Origin: Nitrospira sp.
GTDB taxonomy: Bacteria; Nitrospirota; Nitrospiria; Nitrospirales; Nitrospiraceae
Length of the DNA: 13,099 bases
Direction: 5' to 3'
Assembly: GCA_025935475.1 (NCBI GenBank)
Contig: JAICVE010000037.1
Span: 1 to 13,099 of the forward strand
Under the pieces are notes generated by a model, which did not search any database, had not been told where the DNA came from, and was given only the letters and a program-made list of their open reading frames with translations. The position numbers and the translations under genes were made by a program. Each line of letters begins with the position of its first letter. The stretch's first letter is position 1. Positions 6,032-13,070 of this stretch are shown here, in pieces.

Positions 6032-7636
6032 TTAGCCCATGTCTTTCAAGATGTGGTCTGGATTCCGATCACGGCCGATGTTCTTCATGAGGGGGTCCTG
6101 AAACAGCACGACCACTCGCCCACGCTGGTCCTTGACGATCATGGAGGTGGAAGGCGCCTTGAAGGTGGCGGGGTCGCCCTCCAGCCACGCACTACAGGTG
6201 AAGGGCAACGTATCGAGCACGGTCTCCACGCGATATTCATGACGCAGCCGGTATTGCAACACATCGAACTGCAACCGGCCGACGGCGGCGACCAGGGATT
6301 CCAGGTCGTTGAGACTGCGCATGATTTGTACCGTGCCTTCCAGCGCCATCTGTTCCATCCCTTTGTCGAACGCCTTGCGCTTTCCGACGTCGGTCGGCCT
6401 GATGCGGGCGAAGATTTCCGGCTGAAATTGCGGCAGCGGCTTGAAGGCGAAGCCGCCGGTCGTCGAAATGGTATCGCCGATCGCAAAGACGCCGGGATTG
6501 ATGATGCCGATAATATCGCCGGGAAATGCCTCCTCGACGGTGCTGCGTTCCTGCGCGACGAGGCTGTGCGGCCTGGACAGACGGACGTCGCGACCCAGTC
6601 GATGATGTTTCACCACCATGTCGCGGTCGAAACGACCCGAGCAGACGCGGAGGAACGCCGTACTGTCGCGATGCTTGGGGTTCATGTTGGCCTGCAGTTT
6701 GAAGACATAGGCGCTGAACGGCTGTTCCACGGGATCGATCGTCAACTCAACGCCGTCCTCGCCGTCAGCCGGGCGTGCGCCGGGAGAAGGCGCCAGTCGC
6801 ACGAAGGCGTCCAGGAAGCTTTCTACGCCGAAATTCGTCAGCGCCGATCCGAAAAATACGGGCGTCACGTCTCCATCTAAAAATTGTTCATGCGACAGCG
6901 GATTGCCGGCAATGGCCAGCAGTTCCAAATCGTGCTGGACCTGCCCCATGACGTCCGCGGATACGCGACCGCTTGCGGCCAGGTCCGCCAGGGCCATCGT
7001 CTGCACGTCGACTTTTGTGGCGCCTCCGTGTGCGGTCTTACTGAAGAGGGCCACGCGGTTGTCATCGCGCGTCACGATGCCCGCAAAGTCGCTGCCCGAT
7101 CCGATCGGCCAGTTCACGGCGCTGGCATGAATCGTCAAAGCTTGCTCTACCTCGGTCATCAAGTCCAAGGGCGGACGCCCGGGAAGGTCCATCTTGTTCA
7201 CGAACGTCAACACAGGAATGCGGCGGAGGCGACAGACGGCAAAGAGCTTCCGCGTCTGCGCTTCGACACCCTTCGCCGCGTCGATGACCATAATGGCGCT
7301 ATCGGCAGCCGTCAGTGTCCGGTAGGTGTCCTCCGAAAAGTCCTGGTGTCCAGGCGTGTCGAGAAGATTGATCACCGCATCTTTATAGGGAAACTGCATC
7401 GCGGAGGCGGTAATCGAAATCCCCCGCTCCTGTTCCATGCCCATCCAATCGGAGGCCGCCGTCTTGCCCCCTTTGCGCCCGCGCACCATCCCGGCTGTCC
7501 GGATCAACCCCGAGTACAGGAGGAGTTTCTCCGTCAACGTCGTTTTCCCGGCGTCCGGGTGGCTGATGATGGCAAACGTCCGACGCTTGGCCGTGGCGGC
7601 TGCCAAGGCACTCTGTTCAGTTGAGGCGCTGCGCAT
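6032..7636 (-). CDS. prfC: Peptide chain release factor 3
   Basis: A 534-residue translational GTPase, close to the 529 residues of E. coli RF3. RF3 binds the ribosome after hydrolysis and removes RF1 or RF2 with GTP. The G motifs are complete: SHPDAGKT at 25-32, RGISIT at 71-76, DTPGH at 93-97 and NKMD at 147-150. The segments SDWMGMEQERGISIT, the later PVFFGSAL, QANMNPKHRD and VEEAFPGDIIG follow the RF3 pattern and not that of EF-G or LepA. I chose the ATG at 7636 because it gives a 15-residue lead before AKRRTF, near the E. coli arrangement. ATGs at 7651 and 7699 and a TTG at 7735 are also in frame, and none has a strong Shine-Dalgarno site, so the start is uncertain by up to 33 residues. 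A candidate promoter with an internal dyad lies at 7740-7769. Confidence 0.96.
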   Translation of the reverse strand: MRSASTEQSALAAATAKRRTFAIISHPDAGKTTLTEKLLLYSGLIRTAGMVRGRKGGKTAASDWMGMEQERGISITASAMQFPYKDAVINLLDTPGHQDFSEDTYRTLTAADSAIMVIDAAKGVEAQTRKLFAVCRLRRIPVLTFVNKMDLPGRPPLDLMTEVEQALTIHASAVNWPIGSGSDFAGIVTRDDNRVALFSKTAHGGATKVDVQTMALADLAASGRVSADVMGQVQHDLELLAIAGNPLSHEQFLDGDVTPVFFGSALTNFGVESFLDAFVRLAPSPGARPADGEDGVELTIDPVEQPFSAYVFKLQANMNPKHRDSTAFLRVCSGRFDRDMVVKHHRLGRDVRLSRPHSLVAQERSTVEEAFPGDIIGIINPGVFAIGDTISTTGGFAFKPLPQFQPEIFARIRPTDVGKRKAFDKGMEQMALEGTVQIMRSLNDLESLVAAVGRLQFDVLQYRLRHEYRVETVLDTLPFTCSAWLEGDPATFKAPSTSMIVKDQRGRVVVLFQDPLMKNIGRDRNPDHILKDMG

Positions 7637-7739
7637 GGTGTCGCGCAGCATACCATAGCGGATGACCGACGCGGGAGACTCCGCATGGTTGACAGGCATT
7701 CCGGGTTGGAGACGTGCAGTTCGGCGAGCAATCAAGCTC

Positions 7740-7769
7740 TTTACACACTGTCACTTCTGACAGTATCAA
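7740..7769 (-). promoter_or_regulatory. Candidate prfC promoter with a dyad in the spacer
   Basis: On the minus strand TTGATA (7769-7764) and TGTAAA (7745-7740) are 18 bases apart. Between them lies a perfect inverted repeat with 7-base arms and a 4-base centre (plus strand ACTGTCA-CTTC-TGACAGT, 7747-7764), touching the -35 box. A dyad at this place usually binds a repressor or a MerR-type activator. The leader to the chosen prfC start would be about 100 bases. Confidence 0.4.
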
Positions 7770-7882
7770 TGCACATTTTTCTATGAGAAGAGTGCCTGAG
7801 TAAAACTCCTGGGGAGGGACATGCTAACACTCACGAGAGGTTTAAGGTCGCCGCGGATCTAACACTCCCTCCCGGATAGCCA

Positions 7883-7923
7883 GTTCTCGGCGGTTGTTGG
7901 CTCCGAGAACCGTTGGCTCGGAG
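7883..7923 (+). promoter_or_regulatory. Mutually exclusive hairpins in the hpnR leader
   Basis: GTTCTCGG (7883-7890) can pair with CCGAGAAC (7903-7910). Part of that second arm, CTCCGAG (7901-7907), can instead pair perfectly with CTCGGAG (7917-7923). The two stems share bases and cannot form together, the arrangement of an attenuator or of a switch. The octamer GTTGGCTC is also repeated at 7896 and 7912. No T-run follows either stem, so a classical terminator is not evident. The function is not known. Confidence 0.35.
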
Positions 7924-7971
7924 TCCTTCCTGCCGACACCGTCCCTTGCACCACGCGGTACGACCCTTCCC

Positions 7972-7986
7972 GTCGGTGAAACCGAC
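7972..7986 (+). promoter_or_regulatory. Short hairpin upstream of hpnR
   Basis: GTCGGT and ACCGAC pair perfectly around a GAA centre (or five pairs around a TGAAA loop), about 69 bases before the hpnR start. It may be part of a structured leader with the hairpins at 7883-7923; a second CCGAC at 7933-7937 could compete for the same arm. Confidence 0.3.
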
Positions 7987-8054
7987 TAGGTCGACTCCTG
8001 GTTGTGCAGGATCGGGTGGCTTCTTAGAGTCAACGTAGTGAAATGGAGGTCGAC

Positions 8055-9599
8055 ATGAATGTTTTGCTCGTACACCCCGGCCCCCTGATGTACACGAAAA
8101 TCTATCTGCGCCTCGAACCGCTCGGCCTTGAGCTCGTTGCCTCGGCGGCGCGGACGCTCGGTCACCGGGTGACCCTGCTCGATCTGCAAGTGGAATCACA
8201 CCGTGACTACCTTCGCCTGTTACATGAACAGCGGCCGGACGTCGTAGGGTTTTCGTGCAATTATCTCGCGAATGTGCCGGAGATCGTCGATCTCGCCAAG
8301 TTGACCAAACAGCTGCTGCCCGCTTGTCGGGTCTTCGTCGGAGGGCATAGCGCCTCATTCGTTGCGCAGGCGATTCTCGAGCATGCGGACGGCGCGATCG
8401 ATTGCGTGGTGAAGGGAGTAGGGGAATCGGCTGTGGGACCGCTGCTTGAGGCACTCGACGGTGAGCGCGGGGCCTTGGGATTTGTGCCAGGCGCCGTGAC
8501 GCCCATGGGCGAGGGACCATCGGTTCGAATGCTCGAGCACCTCGATGACCATCGACCGGCCCGGGATCTGGTCCGCCACCGGCGGAAATACTTCATCGGA
8601 GTGCTCGACCCTTGCGCGTCCATCGAATTTACCAGGGGCTGTCCATGGGACTGCTCCTTCTGCAGCGCCTGGACCTTCTACGGCCGCAGCTACCGTGCGC
8701 GCAGCGCCGAAGCCATCGTTGATGACCTGAGCCGCGTGCGTGAGCCGGGAGTCTTCATCGTCGATGACGTCGCCTTCATTCAGGCCAAACAAGGGATGGC
8801 CATCGGCGAGGCGATCGCCCGTCGCGGCATCACCAAACAGTACTATCTCGAAACGCGGGGCGACGTGCTGCTGCGGAACAAGGAGGTGTTCCAATTCTGG
8901 AAGACGCTCGGTCTCGCCTACATGTTTATCGGCATTGAAGCGATCGACGAAGAGGGCCTCGCCCTCCATCGCAAACGTATTACGCTCAGCAAGAACTTTG
9001 AAGCGCTGGAGTTCGCCAGGTCTCTCGGAATTACGGTCGCCATCAACTTGATTGCCGACCCCTCGTGGGATCGCCGACGGTTTGAAGTCATTCGCCAATG
9101 GTGTTTGGAGATTCCGGAAATCGTCAATATCAGCGTCAATACTCCGTATCCGGGGACGGAGACCTGGCACACGGAGGCACGGCGCGTGACGAACCGCGAC
9201 TATCGTCTCTACGATATTCAACATGCGGTGCTGCCCACGACCTTGCCTCTGCGCGAATTCTATGCAGAACTGGTCAAAACGCAGCAGGTCTTAAATACCA
9301 AACATCTGGGCTGGACGGCGCTGAAATCCACGGCCCGTATTGCCGCGGGACATTTGCTTCGGGGTCAGACCAATTTTGTGAAGATGTTGTGGAAGTTCAA
9401 CAGCGTATACAATCCGGATCTACAGATGGCCGACCACGCCCGGCCGGTCACCTACCAGATGCCCATGCCGCCGGGGCCGGTTGCCGGCATCGCCCCTCAC
9501 CTCCTGTACATTCATCGCAGCCAGGGGCGAGCCGGCCGCGTACTGGACGATGCGACCGAACAGTTTGTCGAAACGACCCGTATGCGCAGCACCGGCTAG
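8055..9599 (+). CDS. hpnR: Hopanoid C-3 methylase, B12-binding radical SAM enzyme
   Basis: A 514-residue class B radical SAM methyltransferase that adds a methyl group to C-3 of the hopanoid A ring in the inner membrane. Residues about 1-130 form the cobalamin-binding domain (VLLVHPGPLMYTKIY, LEPLGLELVASAA, VFVGGHSASF). The radical SAM core follows, with the iron-sulfur cluster cysteines C196, C200 and C203 in FTRGCPWDCSFCSAW. The segments YFIGVLDPCASIEF, VDDVAFIQA, YYLETRGDVLLRNKEVF and NISVNTPYPGTE match HpnR as I remember it from methanotrophs, and length and C-terminus agree. The real start is the ATG at 8055, with GGAGG 5 bases upstream; an ATG at 8043 overlaps that site. No squalene-hopene cyclase or other hpn gene is in the window, so the hopanoid backbone genes must be elsewhere. 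It ends 26 bases from a convergent gene. Confidence 0.93.
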   Translation: MNVLLVHPGPLMYTKIYLRLEPLGLELVASAARTLGHRVTLLDLQVESHRDYLRLLHEQRPDVVGFSCNYLANVPEIVDLAKLTKQLLPACRVFVGGHSASFVAQAILEHADGAIDCVVKGVGESAVGPLLEALDGERGALGFVPGAVTPMGEGPSVRMLEHLDDHRPARDLVRHRRKYFIGVLDPCASIEFTRGCPWDCSFCSAWTFYGRSYRARSAEAIVDDLSRVREPGVFIVDDVAFIQAKQGMAIGEAIARRGITKQYYLETRGDVLLRNKEVFQFWKTLGLAYMFIGIEAIDEEGLALHRKRITLSKNFEALEFARSLGITVAINLIADPSWDRRRFEVIRQWCLEIPEIVNISVNTPYPGTETWHTEARRVTNRDYRLYDIQHAVLPTTLPLREFYAELVKTQQVLNTKHLGWTALKSTARIAAGHLLRGQTNFVKMLWKFNSVYNPDLQMADHARPVTYQMPMPPGPVAGIAPHLLYIHRSQGRAGRVLDDATEQFVETTRMRSTG

Positions 9600-9625
9600 T
9601 TCGGCGGGTCGTCGCTCCTGCGCCG

Positions 9626-10024
9626 TTACGTGCGCTGCTGTTCGGCCTGGCCCTGCCAGAGCATGTCGTAGCCCAGTTCCTTCGTGTCGGCGCACATCGC
9701 GGCGAGCGCGGCAAACTTGCGCGTGAACAGTTCGTTCGCATGAGACCGTTCATGATCGTCAAACGAGCGCCAATACGTCACGATCACGTAGTGATTCTCC
9801 GCGGTCTTGGAAGCCGATAGCGTTCCCTCTTCCGACACGAACCCCGAGAATCGAAACACCTGCCCGGCGAGAAATCCGCCCTTGTCTCCTCCGTACGTCT
9901 CCTTGACGACACTGCACAGTTCTCCGACAGCCAGTTCGATGTCTTCGAAGGTAATTCCAGGTTTCAGGGTGACCGTGTTGAATAGCATCTTGGCCCCGAA
10001 TGGCAGTGTGATTGGTCCAAACAT
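9626..10024 (-). CDS. Small dimeric alpha/beta-barrel-like protein (possible antibiotic biosynthesis monooxygenase-type domain)
   Basis: A 132-residue cytosolic protein with no signal peptide. The segments LFNTVTLKPGITFEDIELAV, VIVTYWRSFDDHERSHANELF and FAALAAMCADTKEL have the strand-helix rhythm and the YWxSFDDHERSH pattern of dimeric ferredoxin-like barrels of the ABM/heme-degrading monooxygenase group. Such proteins may oxidise small aromatic compounds, bind heme or have no known role; no specific function can be read. The ATG at 10024 is preceded by GGAGGAG at 5 bases and is preferred over the ATG at 9988. It lies 99 bases downstream of the antiporter gene on the same strand and may share its transcript. 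Its 3' end converges on hpnR with a 26-base gap. Confidence 0.68.
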   Translation of the reverse strand: MFGPITLPFGAKMLFNTVTLKPGITFEDIELAVGELCSVVKETYGGDKGGFLAGQVFRFSGFVSEEGTLSASKTAENHYVIVTYWRSFDDHERSHANELFTRKFAALAAMCADTKELGYDMLWQGQAEQQRT

Positions 10025-10123
10025 GTGCTCCTCCGAGATGGGTAAACCTAGGTCCGCAGCCAGTATGTCCGTGTCTGCGCCGGCAGCGGCATCGGCATCG
10101 GCACCCAGAATCGTTCAACCGCG

Positions 10124-11746
10124 CTATGTTCCATGCTCTCGTGTCACGCGGCGCTCGCCGATGCCTACACGAAGGGCTTCGACGTCCAGCTCATGTTCGA
10201 GCCGATGCAACACGTCGTCGCTGATCGTGCCGTTGTTGCGCATGCCGATCAACGCCACCCGCTCGGCCGTGAGCGTCTCGTGTCGCAACTGCCGGAAGGC
10301 CTCAGCCGTCTCGGCCGCACATTCGGGATCCACGGCGCCATTGTTCGCGAATCGCTGGCGACGTCTGGTGTAATGGTCGCGCAGGCGGTCCACATGCTCG
10401 GTGGGCGACCACGGCTGCTCCGACAATTCTTCCAGCCGCGTCAAGGCCATCGCCGCGGCATGTTCACGAGCCCGCATCTCTTCTCCTTCGAGCGTTCGAG
10501 TATCATCCTCGAGCCGCAGGGCGCGAATCAGAGGCGCGAGGGAGAGTCCTTGCACCACGAGCGTGGCCAAGATCACAGACAAACTGATCAGAATGATTTC
10601 CGCGCGGAAGGGCAGAGGCGCGCCTGCATTCGTCGTCAGCGGCAACGCCAGTGCTGCAGCGAGCGTGACGATGCCGCGCATGCCGGTCCAGCCGATGAGA
10701 AAAATGTTCGGCCAGGGGGGAAGCGGATCCCGTGTCCGGATCGTCCGGCTGACCCAACGGGGGATGAGGGCTGCAAGGGGCACCCAGCCAAGACGGACCA
10801 GGATGGCCGTCAGGCTAATGATCGCACCGGTCGCCAACAGCGTGCCCAACCGCTCGGGGGGAACGGCCTGGCGAAGCGCACCAAGTTGTAAGCCGATCAG
10901 GATAAAGATAAACCCGTTCAACACAAAAATCAGGAGATCCCAGACTGCCCGCGCTTGGATACGAGTGACCGGCGAGACCGCTTCGCTGAAATATTGCCGG
11001 ACGTATAAGCCACCGGCGACACACGCCAGGACCGCCGACGCGTGCGCCTGTTCTCCCAGCACCCAGGCCACATACGGAGCCAGCAACGTAATGGCGATCT
11101 CAGTAAAACTATCCTGTGTGGCACAAAGGGCCCATCGCATCGCTATTCCGACGGCCAGACCAATCGCGACCCCTGCCACACCGGCAAATAGCACGTCAAA
11201 GACCGTCGGCCCGAATGCAATGCTTCCGCCTACCGCTGCGCCGACCGCCGTGCGGTAGAGAACGAGCGCTGTGGCATCGTTGACGAGGCTTTCTCCTTCA
11301 AGAATCGTTACGATGCGTCGAGGAATGTGTAGCCGCCTTGCAATCGCCGTCGCGGACACCGCATCCGGAGGCGAGACAATGGCGCCCAGGGCAATGGCCT
11401 CAGCCCATCCCATCCCCGGCAACAAGAGCCGCGCCACGAATGCCACGGCCGCGGTGGTGGCCAGCACGAGTCCAACCGCCAACAGCGAGATCGGACGGAT
11501 GTTGTAGCGAAATTCCCGCCAGGAGGTAAAATACGCCGCCGCCCACAAGATCGGCGGCAGAAACACCAAAAATACGAGATCGGGCCTCAGTATGACGACC
11601 GGCAACCCTGGGACCAGCCCCAAGACCAATCCCCCGATGACCAGCAGAATTGGATACGGAACGACGATTTTTTGTGCGAGCGTGGTGAGGGCGAGCACGA
11701 CACCGAGGAGGAGAATGACGACTTCGAGTTGATGCAACCCATCCAT
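10124..11746 (-). CDS. CPA1-family Na+/H+ antiporter
   Basis: A 540-residue inner-membrane protein with about 12 hydrophobic segments over residues 5-408 and a cytosolic helical tail of about 130 charged residues. It is expected to exchange Na+ (or K+) for H+ and to regulate pH and salt. The hallmark motifs are present: GAIVSPPDAVSATAIARRL (D128) and ILEGESLVNDATALVLYR, with the N156-D157 pair that marks the ion-binding site of electroneutral CPA1 exchangers. It resembles the bacterial NhaP/YjcE type more than NhaA. The start at 11746 has only a weak GAGACG site 4 bases upstream but places the first membrane helix immediately after the N-terminus. The small barrel protein at 9626-10024 follows on the same strand. 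A -35/-10 pair lies at 11777-11805. Confidence 0.92.
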   Translation of the reverse strand: MDGLHQLEVVILLLGVVLALTTLAQKIVVPYPILLVIGGLVLGLVPGLPVVILRPDLVFLVFLPPILWAAAYFTSWREFRYNIRPISLLAVGLVLATTAAVAFVARLLLPGMGWAEAIALGAIVSPPDAVSATAIARRLHIPRRIVTILEGESLVNDATALVLYRTAVGAAVGGSIAFGPTVFDVLFAGVAGVAIGLAVGIAMRWALCATQDSFTEIAITLLAPYVAWVLGEQAHASAVLACVAGGLYVRQYFSEAVSPVTRIQARAVWDLLIFVLNGFIFILIGLQLGALRQAVPPERLGTLLATGAIISLTAILVRLGWVPLAALIPRWVSRTIRTRDPLPPWPNIFLIGWTGMRGIVTLAAALALPLTTNAGAPLPFRAEIILISLSVILATLVVQGLSLAPLIRALRLEDDTRTLEGEEMRAREHAAAMALTRLEELSEQPWSPTEHVDRLRDHYTRRRQRFANNGAVDPECAAETAEAFRQLRHETLTAERVALIGMRNNGTISDDVLHRLEHELDVEALRVGIGERRVTREHGT

Positions 11747-11776
11747 AGACGTCTCGATTTCGTCTGCCGCAGCGGT

Positions 11777-11805
11777 AGGCTACGCGGCCGAAGGGATGGA
11801 GTCAA
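11777..11805 (-). promoter_or_regulatory. Candidate promoter of the antiporter gene
   Basis: The minus strand has TTGACT (11805-11800), 17 bases, then TAGCCT (11782-11777), about 30 bases before the antiporter start. The -35 box fits well and the -10 box only partly. The same type of -10 (TAGGCT) occurs before the gene at 11954-12265. Confidence 0.4.
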
Positions 11806-11953
11806 ATTGGAGGGAAAGTCACTCCCGCGGCGTCAGGCAGTCCTCTCGCTCCACATCGGAAATCGCAAGGTGTGAGGAAGCGACGTGAATCGCGCGTACG
11901 TACCCAGCACCCCGTGAACCCCAGGGGTCTGGATGCCAACAGAACTCCCGTGA

Positions 11954-12265
11954 TCAGCGGACCGGCGGTCCGATGTCCGGGATCTGCAACGTGATCGAAA
12001 GCGCCGGTCCGTCGGGAGCAACTTTTGCGGCGATCTTGTCTCCGGTTTTGAGCTTGCCGGAGGCGCCTTGTATCTTGGTGTCCGGCGTCACCCGTAGACG
12101 CACTTCGTGCCCAGTCATTTCTCGCACCACCAGCTCGTCTCCTTCCCAATAAAGCACATCGCCCTTAATTTCAGACCCAGCAGTGGTGGTGGTTGGCGAA
12201 GGTTCTGCCCAGGCTGAATGCCCAATGCCCGAAACCAGGAGCAATAATGTGAACAGAAGCGTCAT
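11954..12265 (-). CDS. Small periplasmic protein of unknown function
   Basis: A 103-residue precursor. Residues 1-20 form a signal peptide (hydrophobic run LLFTLLLLVSGIG, cleavage probably after HSAWA), leaving a periplasmic domain of about 83 residues. The mature part has a Thr-rich linker followed by GDVLYWEGDELVVREMTGHEVRL and a KLKTGDKIAAKV segment. This pattern of short beta strands suggests an OB-like or small beta-barrel fold, as in many 'GDxVxAxV' periplasmic proteins, but no named family can be assigned. The start at 12265 is firm: AGGAGG lies 7 bases upstream and the signal peptide begins at once. A strong promoter candidate is at 12289-12317. It is divergent from the gene at 12438. 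Confidence 0.82.
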   Translation of the reverse strand: MTLLFTLLLLVSGIGHSAWAEPSPTTTTAGSEIKGDVLYWEGDELVVREMTGHEVRLRVTPDTKIQGASGKLKTGDKIAAKVAPDGPALSITLQIPDIGPPVR

Positions 12266-12288
12266 ACCCTAGCCTCCTCCCTAGTGTC

Positions 12289-12317
12289 AGCCTACAAATC
12301 CTCACGACCCTTGTCAA
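12289..12317 (-). promoter_or_regulatory. Promoter of the small periplasmic protein gene
   Basis: The minus strand has a perfect TTGACA (12317-12312), then 17 bases, then TAGGCT (12294-12289). Transcription would start near 12282, just before the GGAGGAGG ribosome binding site, leaving a leader of only about 17 bases. The -35 match and spacing are ideal; the -10 fits at three of six positions. Confidence 0.5.
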
Positions 12318-12437
12318 ATCGCGAGAGCACTGGCTGAGGTCACCATGCCATTCCCCTCCCATTCAGGGAAGGAAGCCACGGAAATCTAGGGGTCGGACGA
12401 GACGCCATATCCCGAAAATCACGCGATCGTAGCCGGT

Positions 12438-12776
12438 ATGCGGTCGATGCTCCGACAAGCCGCGGCGGGTGGATTGTGGCTGCTCATTGGCACGCTTCCC
12501 GTCTTCGCACAGACCGACAGGATGGGCGGACCAGTCGAGTTCCGCTCCGCTGATCGGCCGATTCCTGCACCGATGCTCAAGTCTACCGACTCATTGTCCT
12601 CCGACCCCAGCAAGTCGTTCACCATCGGTCCGCCGGCAGCCGACGACGTTCTCAAGCAGATCGACCGAGAGCTGGGCCGAACAGAGACGAAAGCCGAGGC
12701 TGGCCCTCAAGGCTCATCCGCAGCGGCGGACGAGCCTGCAGAGAGACGCGGGTTGGGTGGAAGCACGTTCAAGTAA
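12438..12776 (+). CDS. Small secreted protein of unknown function
   Basis: A 112-residue precursor. Residues 1-24 form a signal peptide (GGLWLLIGTLPVFA, cleavage probably before Q25). The mature part is hydrophilic, low in aromatic residues and rich in Pro, Ser, Ala and Glu, with one predicted helix (DDVLKQIDRELGRTE, residues 69-83) and a disordered tail. I do not recognise a family. The start at 12438 has no good ribosome binding site, but it gives a regular signal peptide, which supports it. It is divergent from the periplasmic gene at 11954-12265 and precedes another small envelope protein by 66 bases, so the two may form a small operon. Confidence 0.62.
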   Translation: MRSMLRQAAAGGLWLLIGTLPVFAQTDRMGGPVEFRSADRPIPAPMLKSTDSLSSDPSKSFTIGPPAADDVLKQIDRELGRTETKAEAGPQGSSAAADEPAERRGLGGSTFK

Positions 12777-12830
12777 CACCAGAACCAGAGCCGGAAGAGG
12801 AAGGCAAGGAGACGAACGGCACATCAAATC

Positions 12831-12838
12831 TAAGGAGG
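12831..12838 (+). promoter_or_regulatory. Near-perfect Shine-Dalgarno site
   Basis: TAAGGAGG, followed by T, matches almost the whole anti-Shine-Dalgarno sequence of 16S rRNA and lies 4 bases before the ATG at 12843. It fixes the start of the 75-residue protein and suggests strong translation. Confidence 0.85.
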
Positions 12839-12842
12839 TTTC

Positions 12843-13070
12843 ATGAAAGCGTTGATTCACCTGATTGTCACTTTGTTGTTGTCGTGGCCCGGGCTGCTCT
12901 GGGCTGAGGACGCGCCCCACGGCAGCTATCGTGGGATTGCCACGATCTATTACACATTGATCTGGGGAATCCTCGTCTACGGCTTATGGGACGCCTTCGG
13001 TAAGAAAGCGTTTTATGTAGGCGCCCCGGTGGTGGCCGTCATGATCTATTTCCTCCTTCCGGCAACGTGA
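12843..13070 (+). CDS. Small envelope protein with signal peptide and two membrane segments
   Basis: A 75-residue protein. The N-terminus (residues 2-21, ending GLLWA before E22) looks like a cleavable signal peptide. Two hydrophobic segments follow, at about 32-51 (ATIYYTLIWGILVYGLW) and 56-73 (AFYVGAPVVAVMIYFLL), joined by a short DAFGKK loop. The mature protein would be a two-helix inner-membrane hairpin, or a three-helix protein if the first segment is not cut. It carries no cysteines or metal-binding motifs, and I do not know the family. The start is well fixed by TAAGGAGG 4 bases upstream, which points to high translation. It follows a small secreted protein and may work with it. Confidence 0.8.
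   Translation: MKALIHLIVTLLLSWPGLLWAEDAPHGSYRGIATIYYTLIWGILVYGLWDAFGKKAFYVGAPVVAVMIYFLLPAT

Larger units (their letters stand above)
7637..8054. other. Intergenic region between divergent prfC and hpnR
   Basis: This 418-base stretch holds no gene that I can support. From left to right it contains the upstream in-frame extension of prfC (to 7735), the prfC promoter candidate and dyad (7740-7769), a T-rich stretch near 7776, and a GC-rich part full of short inverted repeats (7883-7986) that would form the hpnR leader. No cobalamin-riboswitch B12 box is visible, although hpnR encodes a B12-dependent enzyme. The minus strand is free of stops from 8520 down to 7831, but most of this is the shadow of hpnR. 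No convincing -35/-10 pair for hpnR was found. Confidence 0.6.

Noticed and set aside
5933..7624. Long plus-strand open frames opposite prfC
   Set aside because: Release factor 3 on the minus strand explains the whole stretch; the plus frames are rich in His, Arg and Gly and show no fold or ribosome binding site.
7800..8054. Cobalamin riboswitch ahead of the B12-dependent hpnR
   Set aside because: I looked for the conserved B12 box and found none; the hairpins present do not match that class.
8355..9224. Open frame of 289 codons on the minus strand inside hpnR
   Set aside because: hpnR is unambiguous on the plus strand; the antisense frame has no recognisable motif.
10085..10110. Short GGCATC/GGCAGC repeat between the antiporter and the small barrel protein gene
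   Set aside because: Only about three imperfect hexamer units; too short to call a repeat element.
10133..11258. Plus-strand open frames opposite the Na+/H+ antiporter
   Set aside because: They are Arg/Ser/Pro-rich shadows of a typical membrane transporter gene.
11747..11953. Possible tRNA or small RNA in the gap between the antiporter and the periplasmic protein genes
   Set aside because: A GGTTC-like string occurs on the minus strand, but no cloverleaf arms or acceptor stem could be built around it.
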